9,350 bases of DNA from JAUVXJ01 sp034430275. Lineage in GTDB: Bacteria; Chloroflexota; Anaerolineae; UBA7937; B3-Chlor. The notes under the pieces were generated by a model, which did no database searches, had not been told where the DNA came from, and saw nothing but the letters and a program-made list of their open reading frames with translations. The number at the start of each line of letters is the position of its first letter. Position 1 is the first letter of the stretch. Shown here piece by piece: positions 1-5,824 of the stretch. The translations under genes were made by a program, and so were the position numbers. The stretch is from assembly GCA_034430275.1 (NCBI GenBank), contig DAOUEW010000300.1:1-9350 (forward strand). Direction: 5' to 3'.

Positions 1-200
1 GCGAGGAGTACTCAGATCTGTTGGAGGAAGCGGGCGTAGATACGGTCAAGGAGTTGCGGAATCGCGTGCCCGAGCATCTGCACGAGGCCTTGGTCAAGAC
101 CAACGCGGCCAAGAAACTGGTGCGTAGGCTCCCCACTCCGAAGATGGTACGGGGTTGGGTGGAGCAGGCGAAGAGGCTGCCGCCTAAGGTCACGTACTAG
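1..200 (+). CDS. DUF4332-type helix-hairpin-helix protein, C-terminal part only
   Basis: The reading frame is open from the left edge (first full codon at position 3) to a TAG at 198-200, giving 65 visible residues. The 5' part lies outside the window. The visible peptide contains 'YSDLLEEAGVDTVKELRNR', then 'VKTNAAKKLVRRLP' and 'VRGWVEQAKRLP'. This closely resembles the C-terminal half of DUF4332 proteins, which are small helix-hairpin-helix proteins whose repeats read 'yadLLeaAGVdTv-eLa-R-p-nL' and end 'v--Wv-qAk-L'. The fold suggests nucleic-acid or protein binding, but no biochemical role is established that I can name. The gene converges on recN. No T-rich terminator follows it directly, and the nearest hairpin is at 363-389. 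I am confident of the frame and family, and claim nothing about function. Confidence 0.82.
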   Translation, partial: EEYSDLLEEAGVDTVKELRNRVPEHLHEALVKTNAAKKLVRRLPTPKMVRGWVEQAKRLPPKVTY

Positions 201-362
201 ACTCTGACCAGTTCTTCGTCGCCAGTATCAGCTCGAAGGTGTTTGGATTGCCGCCGTGGTGATCTCTCTGGCACCGGGGCGTGTGCTTGCTTCTGCGCTA
301 CCAGGGCGGTCTGATCGATCCGTACTGTGGAGTGTATTGCGGCCCTTGGAGGACAGAAAGCG

Positions 363-389
363 TCGGCGGGCGCTGTTGACGCCCGCCGA
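363..389 (-). terminator. Probable intrinsic terminator of the nadK-recN operon
   Basis: A perfect 10-bp inverted repeat (363-372 with 380-389, core CGGCGGGCG/CGCCCGCCG) encloses a 7-nt loop. It starts 3 nt beyond the recN stop codon on the minus strand. Read on the minus strand, the stem is followed by CGCTTTCTGT, a short and imperfect T-rich tail, so termination is plausible but not textbook. On the plus strand the tail (TTGCTATA) is poor, so a second use for the DUF4332 gene is uncertain. Confidence 0.6.
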
Positions 390-392
390 TTG

Positions 393-2180
393 CTATACAC
401 TCGCCTCTGGTTCTGTGGTGGCCAGTGATGGGCCCGACGATGTACCTTCGACTGCAGCTTTCCACCTCTGGACCTCGCCCTGCATCTCCTCAGCGCTGCG
501 GTGAGTAGCCTCAGTCTTCGTCCCCAGCATCTCGGCGAGCTCCTCGGTCCGTGTGTCGGATTCTAGCCTCTCCAGTGAGGTGATGGTGCGACCGGATCGG
601 ACCGCCTTGGCCACCCGGTAGTGGGTGTCACCGAAGGCGGCGATCTGGGGTAGATGGGTGACACACAGAACCTGGTGATCTCTAGCCAGCCCCCAGAGCT
701 TGCGTCCCACCACGATGCCGGCACGGCCTCCCAGGCCCGCGTCTATCTCGTCGAAGATGAGGACCGGTACCTCGTCCGCGGCGGACAGAACGGTCTTCAT
801 AGCCAGCATCAGGCGTGCTGTCTCGCCCCCTGAGGCGATCTTGGCCAAGGGCTTGAGGGGCTCCCCTACGTTGGGCGAGATCAGGAACTCTACCTGGTCG
901 ATCCCTGTGGAATCGAAGGCGTACTGCATACCACTCACCTCGACCCCTCCGTCGCGTTCTCTCTGCGTCAGGGATACTTGGAAGCGGGCTTTTTCCATGC
1001 CCAGTTCCTTCAGCTCCTCTTCCATGGCCTGGGCGAGTGCTTGAGAAGTACGTTGGCGTACCCCGGAGAGCTGGCCGGCCAGTTCTCCGATCCCGGCGAG
1101 CAACTCCGTTTCGCGGGCGCTCAGTTCTGCCACGCGCTCTTCACTGTGAGAGAGTCCGTCGAGCTCCGATGATGCCGACTCTGCGAAGGCGAGGATCTCT
1201 GCTACAGAGTCACCATACTTGCGTTTCATGTTGTGCAAGAGACCGAGGCGCTCCTCGACCGTCTCCAGCCGGCCGGGATCGTACTCTATCTCCTCGGCGT
1301 AGGAGCGCAGCGCCGCCGCGATTTCGTTCAACTGCTCGTTGATTCCTTCGACGCTGTCTTGCTGCTCCTTCAGTCGTGGGTCCAGCTCGGCGAGCTCGGC
1401 CAGGCCTTCGGCGATTTCCCCGAGATGGTCCAGGACGGAGTCCCCCAGCCCGTCGCCCTCGCTGAGGGTCTTGTAGATCGAGTCGGCTTGGCTGATCAGC
1501 CGCTCCGCGTTGCTCAGAATGGTGAGCTCAGCAGTGAGCTCCGCTTCTTCGCCTGGCTGGAGCTTCGCCGCCTCGATCTCCTCTACCTGGAACTGGAGCA
1601 GGTCGATACGGCGTGCCAGTTCTCGCTCGTCCTGTTGCAGCGCCTTCAGCTCTGTGCGGACGTCCTGAAGGGCGTGCACCCTCTCCGCTACCTGTCTGCG
1701 CAGGGCCCACGACCCGGCGTACCGGTCCAGGAAGTCGACGTGCTGGTGCACGCGGAGGAGCGAGAGGTGCTCTCCCTGGTTGTGGATGTCCACCAGTCTC
1801 TGGCCAACGTCTCGCAGTATGCCGAGGGTGACCAGCCGTCCGTTCACACGGCAGACGTTGCGGCCTTTGCGGTTGATCTCTCGGGTCAGGATGAGACCAT
1901 CCTGGTCCTCCTGGTCCAACCCGTGCTCCTGTAGCAGCGGAAGCAGACGCTGCCGGTACAGGGTCTCGGGTGGTGAGAAGAAGCCTTCGATGATGGCTTG
2001 CTCGGCGCCGGCTCGGATGTAGTCCGTTTCGGCCCTGCCGCCGAGCAGGGTGCTCACGGCATCGATGATGATAGACTTGCCAGCACCCGTTTCGCCGGTA
2101 AGAGCATTGAAGCCCGCTGAGAGGCGGAGCTCCAGGTGTTCGATGATCGCAAAATTGCCGACAGTCAAATAGGTGAGCAA
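393..2180 (-). CDS. recN: DNA repair protein RecN
   Basis: RecN is an SMC-like ATPase that acts at DNA double-strand breaks during recombinational repair, in the cytoplasm on the nucleoid. The 595-residue product is near the usual RecN length of about 550-600. It has Walker A GETGAGKS at residues 29-36, a long coiled-coil middle rich in Leu/Glu/Arg (about 160-400), the ABC signature SGGET at about 450, Walker B 'LIFDEIDAGLGG' at about 472-483, and the H-loop 'VTHLPQIAAFGD' near 505. The TTG at 2178-2180 is chosen as start. It gives the family's typical N-terminus (fM-LTYLTVGNFAIIEHL), sits 3 nt after a G-rich Shine-Dalgarno-like run, and no in-frame ATG lies near. The open frame extends upstream to 2327, but that extension overlaps the preceding gene and is not RecN-like. 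It is the last gene of the nadK operon, 23 nt after the zinc-finger gene. The final ~25 residues (Ser/Thr/Glu-rich) are probably an unstructured tail. Confidence 0.96.
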   Translation of the reverse strand: MLTYLTVGNFAIIEHLELRLSAGFNALTGETGAGKSIIIDAVSTLLGGRAETDYIRAGAEQAIIEGFFSPPETLYRQRLLPLLQEHGLDQEDQDGLILTREINRKGRNVCRVNGRLVTLGILRDVGQRLVDIHNQGEHLSLLRVHQHVDFLDRYAGSWALRRQVAERVHALQDVRTELKALQQDERELARRIDLLQFQVEEIEAAKLQPGEEAELTAELTILSNAERLISQADSIYKTLSEGDGLGDSVLDHLGEIAEGLAELAELDPRLKEQQDSVEGINEQLNEIAAALRSYAEEIEYDPGRLETVEERLGLLHNMKRKYGDSVAEILAFAESASSELDGLSHSEERVAELSARETELLAGIGELAGQLSGVRQRTSQALAQAMEEELKELGMEKARFQVSLTQRERDGGVEVSGMQYAFDSTGIDQVEFLISPNVGEPLKPLAKIASGGETARLMLAMKTVLSAADEVPVLIFDEIDAGLGGRAGIVVGRKLWGLARDHQVLCVTHLPQIAAFGDTHYRVAKAVRSGRTITSLERLESDTRTEELAEMLGTKTEATHRSAEEMQGEVQRWKAAVEGTSSGPSLATTEPEASV

Positions 2181-2183
2181 GCG

Positions 2184-2190
2184 TCCCCCC
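2184..2190 (-). promoter_or_regulatory. Ribosome binding site supporting the recN TTG start
   Basis: On the minus strand GGGGGGA occurs 3 nt before the TTG at 2180. It could pair with the anti-Shine-Dalgarno CCUCC through G-U wobble. The spacing is short and the sequence is not canonical, so this is supportive rather than decisive. It matters because it favours TTG over the long upstream extension of the frame. Confidence 0.5.
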
Positions 2191-2203
2191 AGGAGCCGCC
2201 GGC

Positions 2204-2728
2204 TCAGCGCAGGCGTGTCACAGCCACCGCTGCGGCGACGATCGGGTACAACCAGTAGAAGGGGTTGAGCAGAGAGCTGGCCATCACGAGCAGCGCTGCC
2301 CCGCCGTAAATGACGGCGGCCACGCACAGTGTGCCCCCAATGGAGCCTACGAGAACGGACACAGCGGCGACTATTTGCAGACCCCTACCTCTCTTGCAGT
2401 CCGCTGCCCGGCTGATAGCCTCGCCGATGATGGCTCCAGCCCCCATAGCTAGCAGGAACGACAGGAACATCACAGGCACGAATAGCGGAAGGATCTCCGC
2501 AACCACCGCGCAGAGCAGAGAAACCCCCGTGCCAGCAACCAACGCTCGCAAGTAGTAGGTGCCGGGCACGTCATAGACGGGCACCTTCTTCAGTTTGGCA
2601 CATTGTGGACAGCGCAACCCCACAGGGTGGCGCACCGCACACTCTGTGCAGATGGGCTGGCCGCACTTGCCGCAACGTAGCAAGGTCTCCCGGTCGGGGT
2701 GATTGACGCAATACATGGACTCAGGCAT
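2204..2728 (-). CDS. B-box-like zinc-finger integral membrane protein
   Basis: The product has 174 residues. Residues 7-43 hold a dense ligand pattern: C7-x2-H10, C19-x2-C22, C27-x2-C30, H34, C40-x2-C43. This resembles a B-box zinc finger ('CVNHPDRETLLRCGKCGQPI'), fits two bound zinc ions, and probably faces the cytoplasm. Residues from about 58 onward are hydrophobic and predict about four membrane helices (roughly 58-80, 82-102, 115-137, 140-172, the last possibly two). B-box-like fingers attached to membrane segments occur in bacterial proteins including some rhomboid-like ones, but no rhomboid Ser/His catalytic motif is visible here. The ATG at 2726-2728 is 2 nt after the nadK stop and implies translational coupling. 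An alternative ATG at 2714-2716 would also keep the whole finger. The function is unknown, and its place between nadK and recN gives co-expression but no mechanism. Confidence 0.85.
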   Translation of the reverse strand: MPESMYCVNHPDRETLLRCGKCGQPICTECAVRHPVGLRCPQCAKLKKVPVYDVPGTYYLRALVAGTGVSLLCAVVAEILPLFVPVMFLSFLLAMGAGAIIGEAISRAADCKRGRGLQIVAAVSVLVGSIGGTLCVAAVIYGGAALLVMASSLLNPFYWLYPIVAAAVAVTRLR

Positions 2729-2730
2729 GA

Positions 2731-3555
2731 CTACTGCTTCAGTCTCTCCAGCAGGTTGTGCCCGAAGTAGTTGGTAGGCTGCGTCCTGACCATTCTGCAC
2801 CGGTGGGGGCTCAAGGTGACCAGTATCCTGTCTCCGTGCTCTAGCTCCGTTTCGATCTGGCCATCGATGGTGAGGACGGCCGGATACTCGGTGGATAGAC
2901 GGATCTCGATGGCAGACTCCGAAGGGAGGACCAATGATCTCTCGAGGGCTCTGTGAGGAGCGATGGGTGTGAGCAGGATGTCACCCAGACGAGGGTGAAG
3001 GATTGGCCCTCCGGCGGCCAGGGAGTAGGCGGTCGATCCTGTGGGCGTAGCCACAATGAGCCCGTCCGCCACGTAGTCAGCCAGGTGCACGTCATCGACG
3101 TAGGCGGCCAACCGCACCACCCGCGAGATGGTGCCGTGCCCCACGACGACGTCGTTGAGGGCTTCGCGCGACTCCTTGATGGAGCCGTGACGGTGAAGCT
3201 CGGCATGGAGCATGATCCGCTCCTCAAGCCAGTACTGGCCCGACAGGACTGTGTCCAGCACCTCTGCCGCTTGGTCGGGCTGGACCTCAGCCAGGAAGCC
3301 AAAACGGCCCAGGTTGATGCTGAGGATGGGTGTGCCGTCGAGCACAGCCATTCTGGCAGCTCTCAGGATGGTGCCGTCGCCCCCCAGCGTGACGATCAGA
3401 TCTAGATTGGGGACACGTTTTCTGACCTCGTCGTCCTGCCAGGCTGACTCCACCCACGTGGACAGACCCCTCGATTTCAAGAGGTCATCCAGATCGTGGG
3501 CCAATCGAAGCGACTCGTCGATCCTGGGGTGATAGAGCAGTCCGATGGTTTGCAT
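2731..3555 (-). CDS. nadK: NAD kinase (ATP/polyphosphate-NAD kinase)
   Basis: NAD kinase phosphorylates NAD+ to NADP+ in the cytoplasm and sets the NADP(H) pool. The 274-residue product shows the family landmarks in order: N-terminal 'IGLLYHP' (4-10), catalytic GGDG (58-61), 'NLGRFGFLAE' (81-90), 'LNDVVV' (133-138, the NE/D NAD-contact motif), and 'TPTGSTAYSLAAGGP' (170-184). The C-terminal beta-sandwich domain ends with 'LTIDGQ'. Length is normal (about 260-300). The ATG at 3555 is preferred over the in-frame ATG at 3582. The latter lies only 5 nt after the -10 box and would be leaderless, whereas 3555 leaves a leader of about 27 nt with a weak GGTGGA at 3565-3570, and 'MQTIGLLYHP' matches typical NadK N-termini. 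It is first in the operon with the zinc-finger gene and recN. Confidence 0.96.
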   Translation of the reverse strand: MQTIGLLYHPRIDESLRLAHDLDDLLKSRGLSTWVESAWQDDEVRKRVPNLDLIVTLGGDGTILRAARMAVLDGTPILSINLGRFGFLAEVQPDQAAEVLDTVLSGQYWLEERIMLHAELHRHGSIKESREALNDVVVGHGTISRVVRLAAYVDDVHLADYVADGLIVATPTGSTAYSLAAGGPILHPRLGDILLTPIAPHRALERSLVLPSESAIEIRLSTEYPAVLTIDGQIETELEHGDRILVTLSPHRCRMVRTQPTNYFGHNLLERLKQ

Positions 3556-3587
3556 TCCGTCTCGTCCACCACAAATTGTCATTTGCC

Positions 3588-3616
3588 ATTATACGCCAAA
3601 CCGAGGATCATGACTA
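3588..3616 (-). promoter_or_regulatory. Sigma-70-type promoter of the nadK operon
   Basis: On the minus strand a perfect TATAAT (3593 to 3588) is preceded by a 17-bp spacer and TAGTCA (3616 to 3611), a 4/6 match to TTGACA. Transcription would start near 3581. That is essentially at the upstream ATG (3582) and about 27 nt before the preferred nadK start. No operator is evident. Confidence 0.6.
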
Positions 3617-3656
3617 GCGCCGCTGCACCCTCAGGGGCGAATGTAGGCGTGCTTAC

Positions 3657-3684
3657 TGAACAACCTCTGGCACCCTAGTATAAT
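3657..3684 (+). promoter_or_regulatory. Candidate promoter reading toward the GalT-like gene
   Basis: TATAAT at 3679-3684 is a perfect -10 box. The best -35 is TGAACA at 3657-3662 (4/6, spacer 16 bp); with a 17-bp spacer, CTGAAC matches only 3/6. Start would be near 3691, leaving a leader of about 450 nt before the next gene. Its -10 box is about 85 bp from the divergent nadK -10 box. The -10 is convincing and the -35 weak. Confidence 0.45.
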
Positions 3685-3705
3685 ATGTTTAGAAGAGATC
3701 TTCCT

Positions 3706-3725
3706 CCTCCTTTCGAGAAGGGGGG
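3706..3725 (+). repeat. Palindromic intergenic repeat of the 'PPFSKGG' type
   Basis: Positions 3706-3714 and 3717-3725 form a near-perfect inverted repeat (C-rich arm, TTTCGAGAA centre, G-rich arm; 9 pairs with two G-T wobbles). It translates as PPFEKGG on one strand and PPFSKGG on the other. Short palindromes reading this way are scattered between genes in many bacterial genomes, and this looks like one copy. No second copy is visible in the window, so its repetitive nature is inferred. It lies 20-35 nt after the predicted start site at 3691. Confidence 0.45.
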
Positions 3726-3728
3726 TCG

Positions 3729-3742
3729 AGACCGCACGGTCT
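3729..3742. repeat. 14-bp perfect palindrome-like inverted repeat
   Basis: AGACCG (3729-3734) and CGGTCT (3737-3742) are perfect inverted half-sites separated by CA. The size fits an operator half-site pair, or a further arm of the adjacent palindromic repeat. It lies about 40 nt after the predicted start of the 3679-3684 promoter. No regulator is encoded next to it, so its role is open. Confidence 0.35.
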
Positions 3743-3942
3743 TGGCCCTCCTTTCATTATCTGTCTGCGAGTCCACCCTCTGCCCCCGGTTTGAGGACAC
3801 TCTGGCCGTACTGAGGTTCAGCGTTGCGCCAAGGGGGGTCGGCTCAAACAGATGCGCCGAACCTGGCTGCACGAACGTGGTGAGATGTGCTCTGCTGGTC
3901 GTTAGACATACACGGATGTGAGCGACCCCGCAGCGCAATCCA

Positions 3943-3970
3943 TCCAGGTGAACGTGCTTCGGCACCTGGA
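3943..3970 (+). other. Hairpin with alternative UUCG fold
   Basis: TCCAGGTG (3943-3950) pairs perfectly with CACCTGGA (3963-3970) around a 12-nt loop. Within it, GTGC-TTCG-GCAC (3954-3965) can form a UUCG-capped hairpin that shares the CAC bases, so the two folds compete or combine with a bulge. No T-tract follows, so it is not a terminator. In RNA from the rightward promoter it would be a stable structure. Confidence 0.45.
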
Positions 3971-3980
3971 CAAACCATTC

Positions 3981-4009
3981 TTGCCTTCGGGCGGTGGGTA
4001 GGGTAGATT
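3981..4009 (+). promoter_or_regulatory. Possible second, weaker promoter for the GalT-like gene
   Basis: TTGCCT (3981-3986, 4/6) and TAGATT (4004-4009, 4/6) are spaced by 17 bp. Transcription would start near 4016 and give a leader of about 127 nt that still includes the 4052-4080 hairpin. Matches of this quality can arise by chance, so this is only a candidate. Confidence 0.25.
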
Positions 4010-4051
4010 GTACGCGTAACGGCCGGGCCATGTGTACGCAGACTTACTCCT

Positions 4052-4080
4052 GGCGCCGTCCTCGAGATGAGGACGGTGCC
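4052..4080 (+). other. Very stable 12-bp hairpin upstream of the GalT-like gene
   Basis: GGCGCCGTCCTC (4052-4063) pairs with GAGGACGGTGCC (4069-4080) over 12 bp, with a single G-T wobble and a 5-nt loop GAGAT. It lies 62 nt before the ATG at 4143. No run of T follows on either strand, so intrinsic termination is unlikely. It could be an mRNA-stabilising 5' structure or part of a regulatory leader. Confidence 0.5.
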
Positions 4081-4142
4081 TTGTGCGAGGGGGTGTGTCT
4101 GGCAGGCAGCAAGCGGGCCAAGACGGGCGGAGAAGAGGGCGT

Positions 4143-5231
4143 ATGGATTCACAGAGGGGCATCACCGAGCTGTTGGAGATGGTGGCAGCGCTACCACCTG
4201 CTGACAGGGAGCGCTTCGAGCGCATCTTCCACGTTGACACATCCGTCGGGAGGCTGAACCCCCCGGCGGCGATGCTAGAGTGGATAGAGGAGTCTTTCGG
4301 CTCGGTGGACGCGGCCCGCGAGCAGAGGGTCGTACGGGTGACCAACCTGGTGACCATGGAGGGCGCGCTGTTCAACGAGTTGCGGGCCAAGCGCCCGGTG
4401 GTGCGGCAGAAGCCAGTGGAACTGGAGGCCCTCATCCAGCAGGAACGGGGCGGCGCGTTCTGCAAACCTCTGGAGCGCACGCCGGAGGACACCTTTGGAC
4501 GCATTCAGGGCAAGTACTCGGTGACCGCGAGCAACATCGCCAAGTTCGATGGCTTCGCCGGGGTGGTGGTGTTCGACGAGCACGACCCCCTCGATTTCAC
4601 CAAGGAGCAGATCGCGGACTATATCGACACCGGCATGGCCTGGCTGGAGAAGGCCCACGAGACCGATGAGGAGGCCAAGTACCCCTTCTGGCTGTGGAAC
4701 TGCCTGTGGAGAGCTGGCGCGTCCATCGTCCACGGCCACGCCCAGATGATACTGGCCAGGGAGCAGCATTACGCCAAGGTGGAGGGCCTGCGCAGGGCAG
4801 CACTGGCGTACAGGGAGGCCACCGGCCACAACTACTTCGACGACCTGCACGAGGCGCATGACGTCCTGGGGCTGGCCTCGGAGATGAACGGGACGCGAAT
4901 CCTCGTCTATCTGGCGCCGGTCAAGGAGAAGGAGGTGCTGCTTCTCTCTCCGAGTCTCGACGAGGGACTCAAGGACTCTATCCATCGGGTGCTGGACTGC
5001 TACGTCAGACGTCTCCACGTGAGCAGCTTCAACGTGGCTATCCTTATGCCTCCCCTGGGACCCACGGAGGAGGACTGGAGCGGATTCCCTTGCGTAGTGC
5101 GGATCGTGGATCGTGGGGATCCCTTCAACAGGACGGTGGACGTGGCCGCCATGGAGCTCTATGCGTCCAGTGTCATCTTCAGCGACCCCTTCGATGTTGT
5201 GGAGGTGCTTCGAGAGTCCATCGAGGACTGA
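4143..5231 (+). CDS. GalT-like nucleotidyltransferase of the HIT superfamily
   Basis: The 362-residue product carries H197-G-H-A-Q201 in 'GASIVHGHAQMIL', an HxHxQ motif. This marks the transferase branch of the HIT superfamily (galactose-1-phosphate uridylyltransferase, Ap4A phosphorylase), where the middle histidine is the nucleotidyl acceptor; the hydrolase branch has HxHxH. Upstream, 'NIAKFDGFAGVVVFDEHDPLDF' and downstream 'SSFNVAILMPPL' fit the two-lobed GalT layout, and the length is near that of GalT (about 350). It is not a canonical GalT: the motif is HGHAQ, not HPHGQ, and no leloir-pathway genes are adjacent. The likely reaction is transfer of a nucleoside monophosphate between a nucleotide and a phosphorylated substrate, with substrate unknown. 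The ATG at 4143 is chosen because GGAG (4129-4132) and GAGG precede it; the frame opens further upstream only with low-complexity basic residues. Confidence 0.82.
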   Translation: MDSQRGITELLEMVAALPPADRERFERIFHVDTSVGRLNPPAAMLEWIEESFGSVDAAREQRVVRVTNLVTMEGALFNELRAKRPVVRQKPVELEALIQQERGGAFCKPLERTPEDTFGRIQGKYSVTASNIAKFDGFAGVVVFDEHDPLDFTKEQIADYIDTGMAWLEKAHETDEEAKYPFWLWNCLWRAGASIVHGHAQMILAREQHYAKVEGLRRAALAYREATGHNYFDDLHEAHDVLGLASEMNGTRILVYLAPVKEKEVLLLSPSLDEGLKDSIHRVLDCYVRRLHVSSFNVAILMPPLGPTEEDWSGFPCVVRIVDRGDPFNRTVDVAAMELYASSVIFSDPFDVVEVLRESIED

Positions 5232-5239
5232 GGGGCGAG

Positions 5240-5259
5240 GGTCCACTCTGCGCTGGACC
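5240..5259 (+). other. Short inverted repeat just after the GalT-like stop codon
   Basis: GGTCCA (5240-5245) and TGGACC (5254-5259) are perfect inverted arms around an 8-nt loop, starting 9 nt after the stop. No T-tract follows (AGGGTGGCG), so it is at best a weak or factor-assisted 3' end. No better terminator is visible before the tatA promoter, so some readthrough into tatA is possible. Confidence 0.3.
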
Positions 5260-5334
5260 AGGGTGGCGTTGGTTCATAGGAGCATGGAGCTACGGACGTG
5301 CGTGCTTATTCCGCGGGACCGCGTGTGGCGGGTT

Positions 5335-5363
5335 TTGTCTTGAGAGGCGTTTTGTGATATAAT
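5335..5363 (+). promoter_or_regulatory. Strong sigma-70-type promoter of tatA
   Basis: TTGTCT (5335-5340, 4/6), a 17-bp spacer, and a perfect TATAAT (5358-5363) carrying an extended -10 TG at 5355-5356. Transcription would start near 5370, leaving a leader of about 26 nt that contains the AAAGGAGG ribosome binding site (5383-5390), 5 nt before the tatA ATG. Confidence 0.75.
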
Positions 5364-5395
5364 ACGATACAGAGCTGCTATCAAAGGAGGACACG

Positions 5396-5599
5396 ATGCC
5401 TGGGTTGGGTTCCATAGGCTTGCCAGAGCTTCTGATCGTCCTGGTGATCATCATCATCATCTTCGGCGTGGGTAAGCTGCCGGAGATCGGTGGGGCGCTG
5501 GGCAAGGGGATCAGGGAGTTCCGCACCGCTTCGCAGGGTCTGGAATCAGAAGAGAAGAAGGAAGCCGAGACCAAGACGGAAGAAGAGAAGGAGAGCTGA
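5396..5599 (+). CDS. tatA: Twin-arginine translocase subunit TatA/TatE
   Basis: TatA oligomerises in the cytoplasmic membrane to form the export path for folded proteins with twin-arginine signal peptides, recruited by TatBC. The 67-residue product has the family architecture: a short N-terminus with 'GSIGLPELLIVLVIIIIIFG' as the single membrane helix (about 5-24), the FG hinge before 'VGKLPEIGGALGKGIREFR' forming the amphipathic helix (about 25-43), then an acidic/basic tail rich in Glu and Lys. Length is normal (about 60-90). The start is fixed by an ideal AAAGGAGG site. It has its own strong promoter and a terminator about 100 bp downstream, so it is monocistronic. tatB and tatC are not in the window. 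TatB is less likely given the short tail and the FG hinge. Confidence 0.95.
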   Translation: MPGLGSIGLPELLIVLVIIIIIFGVGKLPEIGGALGKGIREFRTASQGLESEEKKEAETKTEEEKES

Positions 5600-5697
5600 T
5601 CTCCTTCCCCATCAGTCTGTACACGAGAGGCGCTATCCTGAGGCTGGGCTAGACCTGCCGCAGGGGACGCCGGACAAACCATCTTCGAGAAAGAGTA

Positions 5698-5727
5698 GAG
5701 CCCGACGTTGGTCGGGCTCCTTTGCTT
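5698..5727. terminator. Intrinsic terminator shared by tatA and tRNA-Arg
   Basis: GAGCCCGAC (5698-5706) and GTCGGGCTC (5711-5719) form a perfect 9-bp stem with loop GTTG. On the plus strand CTTTGCTT follows, ending tatA transcription about 100 nt after its stop. On the minus strand the stem begins 14 nt after the CCA end of tRNA-Arg and is followed by TACTCTTTCTC, also T-rich. It sits exactly between two converging genes and probably works in both directions. Confidence 0.85.
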
Positions 5728-5732
5728 GAGGG

Positions 5733-5810
5733 TGGTACCCCTAGCAGGATTCGAACCTGCGACACACGGTTTAGGAAACCGCTGCTCTTTCCTGACTGAG
5801 CTATAGGGGC
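5733..5810 (-). tRNA. tRNA-Arg, anticodon CCT
   Basis: On the minus strand a complete cloverleaf is readable: acceptor GCCCCTA/TAGGGGT (first pair G-T), D stem GCTC/GAGC with a 10-nt loop, anticodon stem GCGGT/ACCGT, loop TTCCTAA with anticodon CCT (reads AGG), 5-nt variable region, T arm GCAGG-TTCGAAT-CCTGC, discriminator A. The CCA end is encoded (5735-5733), and without it the tRNA body is 5736-5810. It is divergent from tRNA-Pro and convergent with tatA. Confidence 0.96.
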
Positions 5811-5824
5811 ACGGTTCCAGGCGC

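Larger units (their letters stand above)
3691..4142 (+). other. Gene-free stretch, candidate long leader of the GalT-like gene
   Basis: About 450 bp without a supportable protein gene lies between the rightward promoter and the GalT-like start. It holds the PPFSKGG-type palindrome, a 14-bp inverted repeat, and two strong hairpins at 3943-3970 and 4052-4080. I looked for hallmark sequences of SRP RNA, RNase P RNA, tmRNA and T-box leaders and recognised none. It may be a structured 5' UTR, hold an unrecognised small RNA, or be plain intergenic DNA. Confidence 0.35.

Noticed and set aside
1233..1934. 233-residue plus-strand frame inside recN
   Set aside because: Antisense to the RecN coiled-coil region; its Leu/Val richness mirrors the recN codons.
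2181..2327. Upstream extension of the recN frame (49 extra residues)
   Set aside because: It overlaps the zinc-finger gene, is Arg-rich and unlike RecN. The TTG at 2180 gives the canonical N-terminus.
3685..3921. 78-residue open frame starting inside the rightward -10 region
   Set aside because: It begins with the PPFEKGG repeat translation, its ATG directly follows the -10 box, it has no ribosome binding site, and its composition is not protein-like.
3988..4006. G-quadruplex in the G-rich run before the GalT-like gene
   Set aside because: Only two clear GGG runs lie close together with GG remnants; this does not meet a four-run pattern.
4052..4080. 12-bp hairpin as an intrinsic terminator
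   Set aside because: No T-tract follows on either strand.
3902..4504. 200-residue minus-strand frame across the leader and GalT-like N-terminus
   Set aside because: Antisense shadow of the GalT-like gene plus intergenic DNA, with no domain or ribosome binding site.
4275..5246. 323-residue minus-strand open frame
   Set aside because: Fully antisense to the GalT-like gene, a GC-rich mirror frame. The plus strand has the HxHxQ motif and a proper start.
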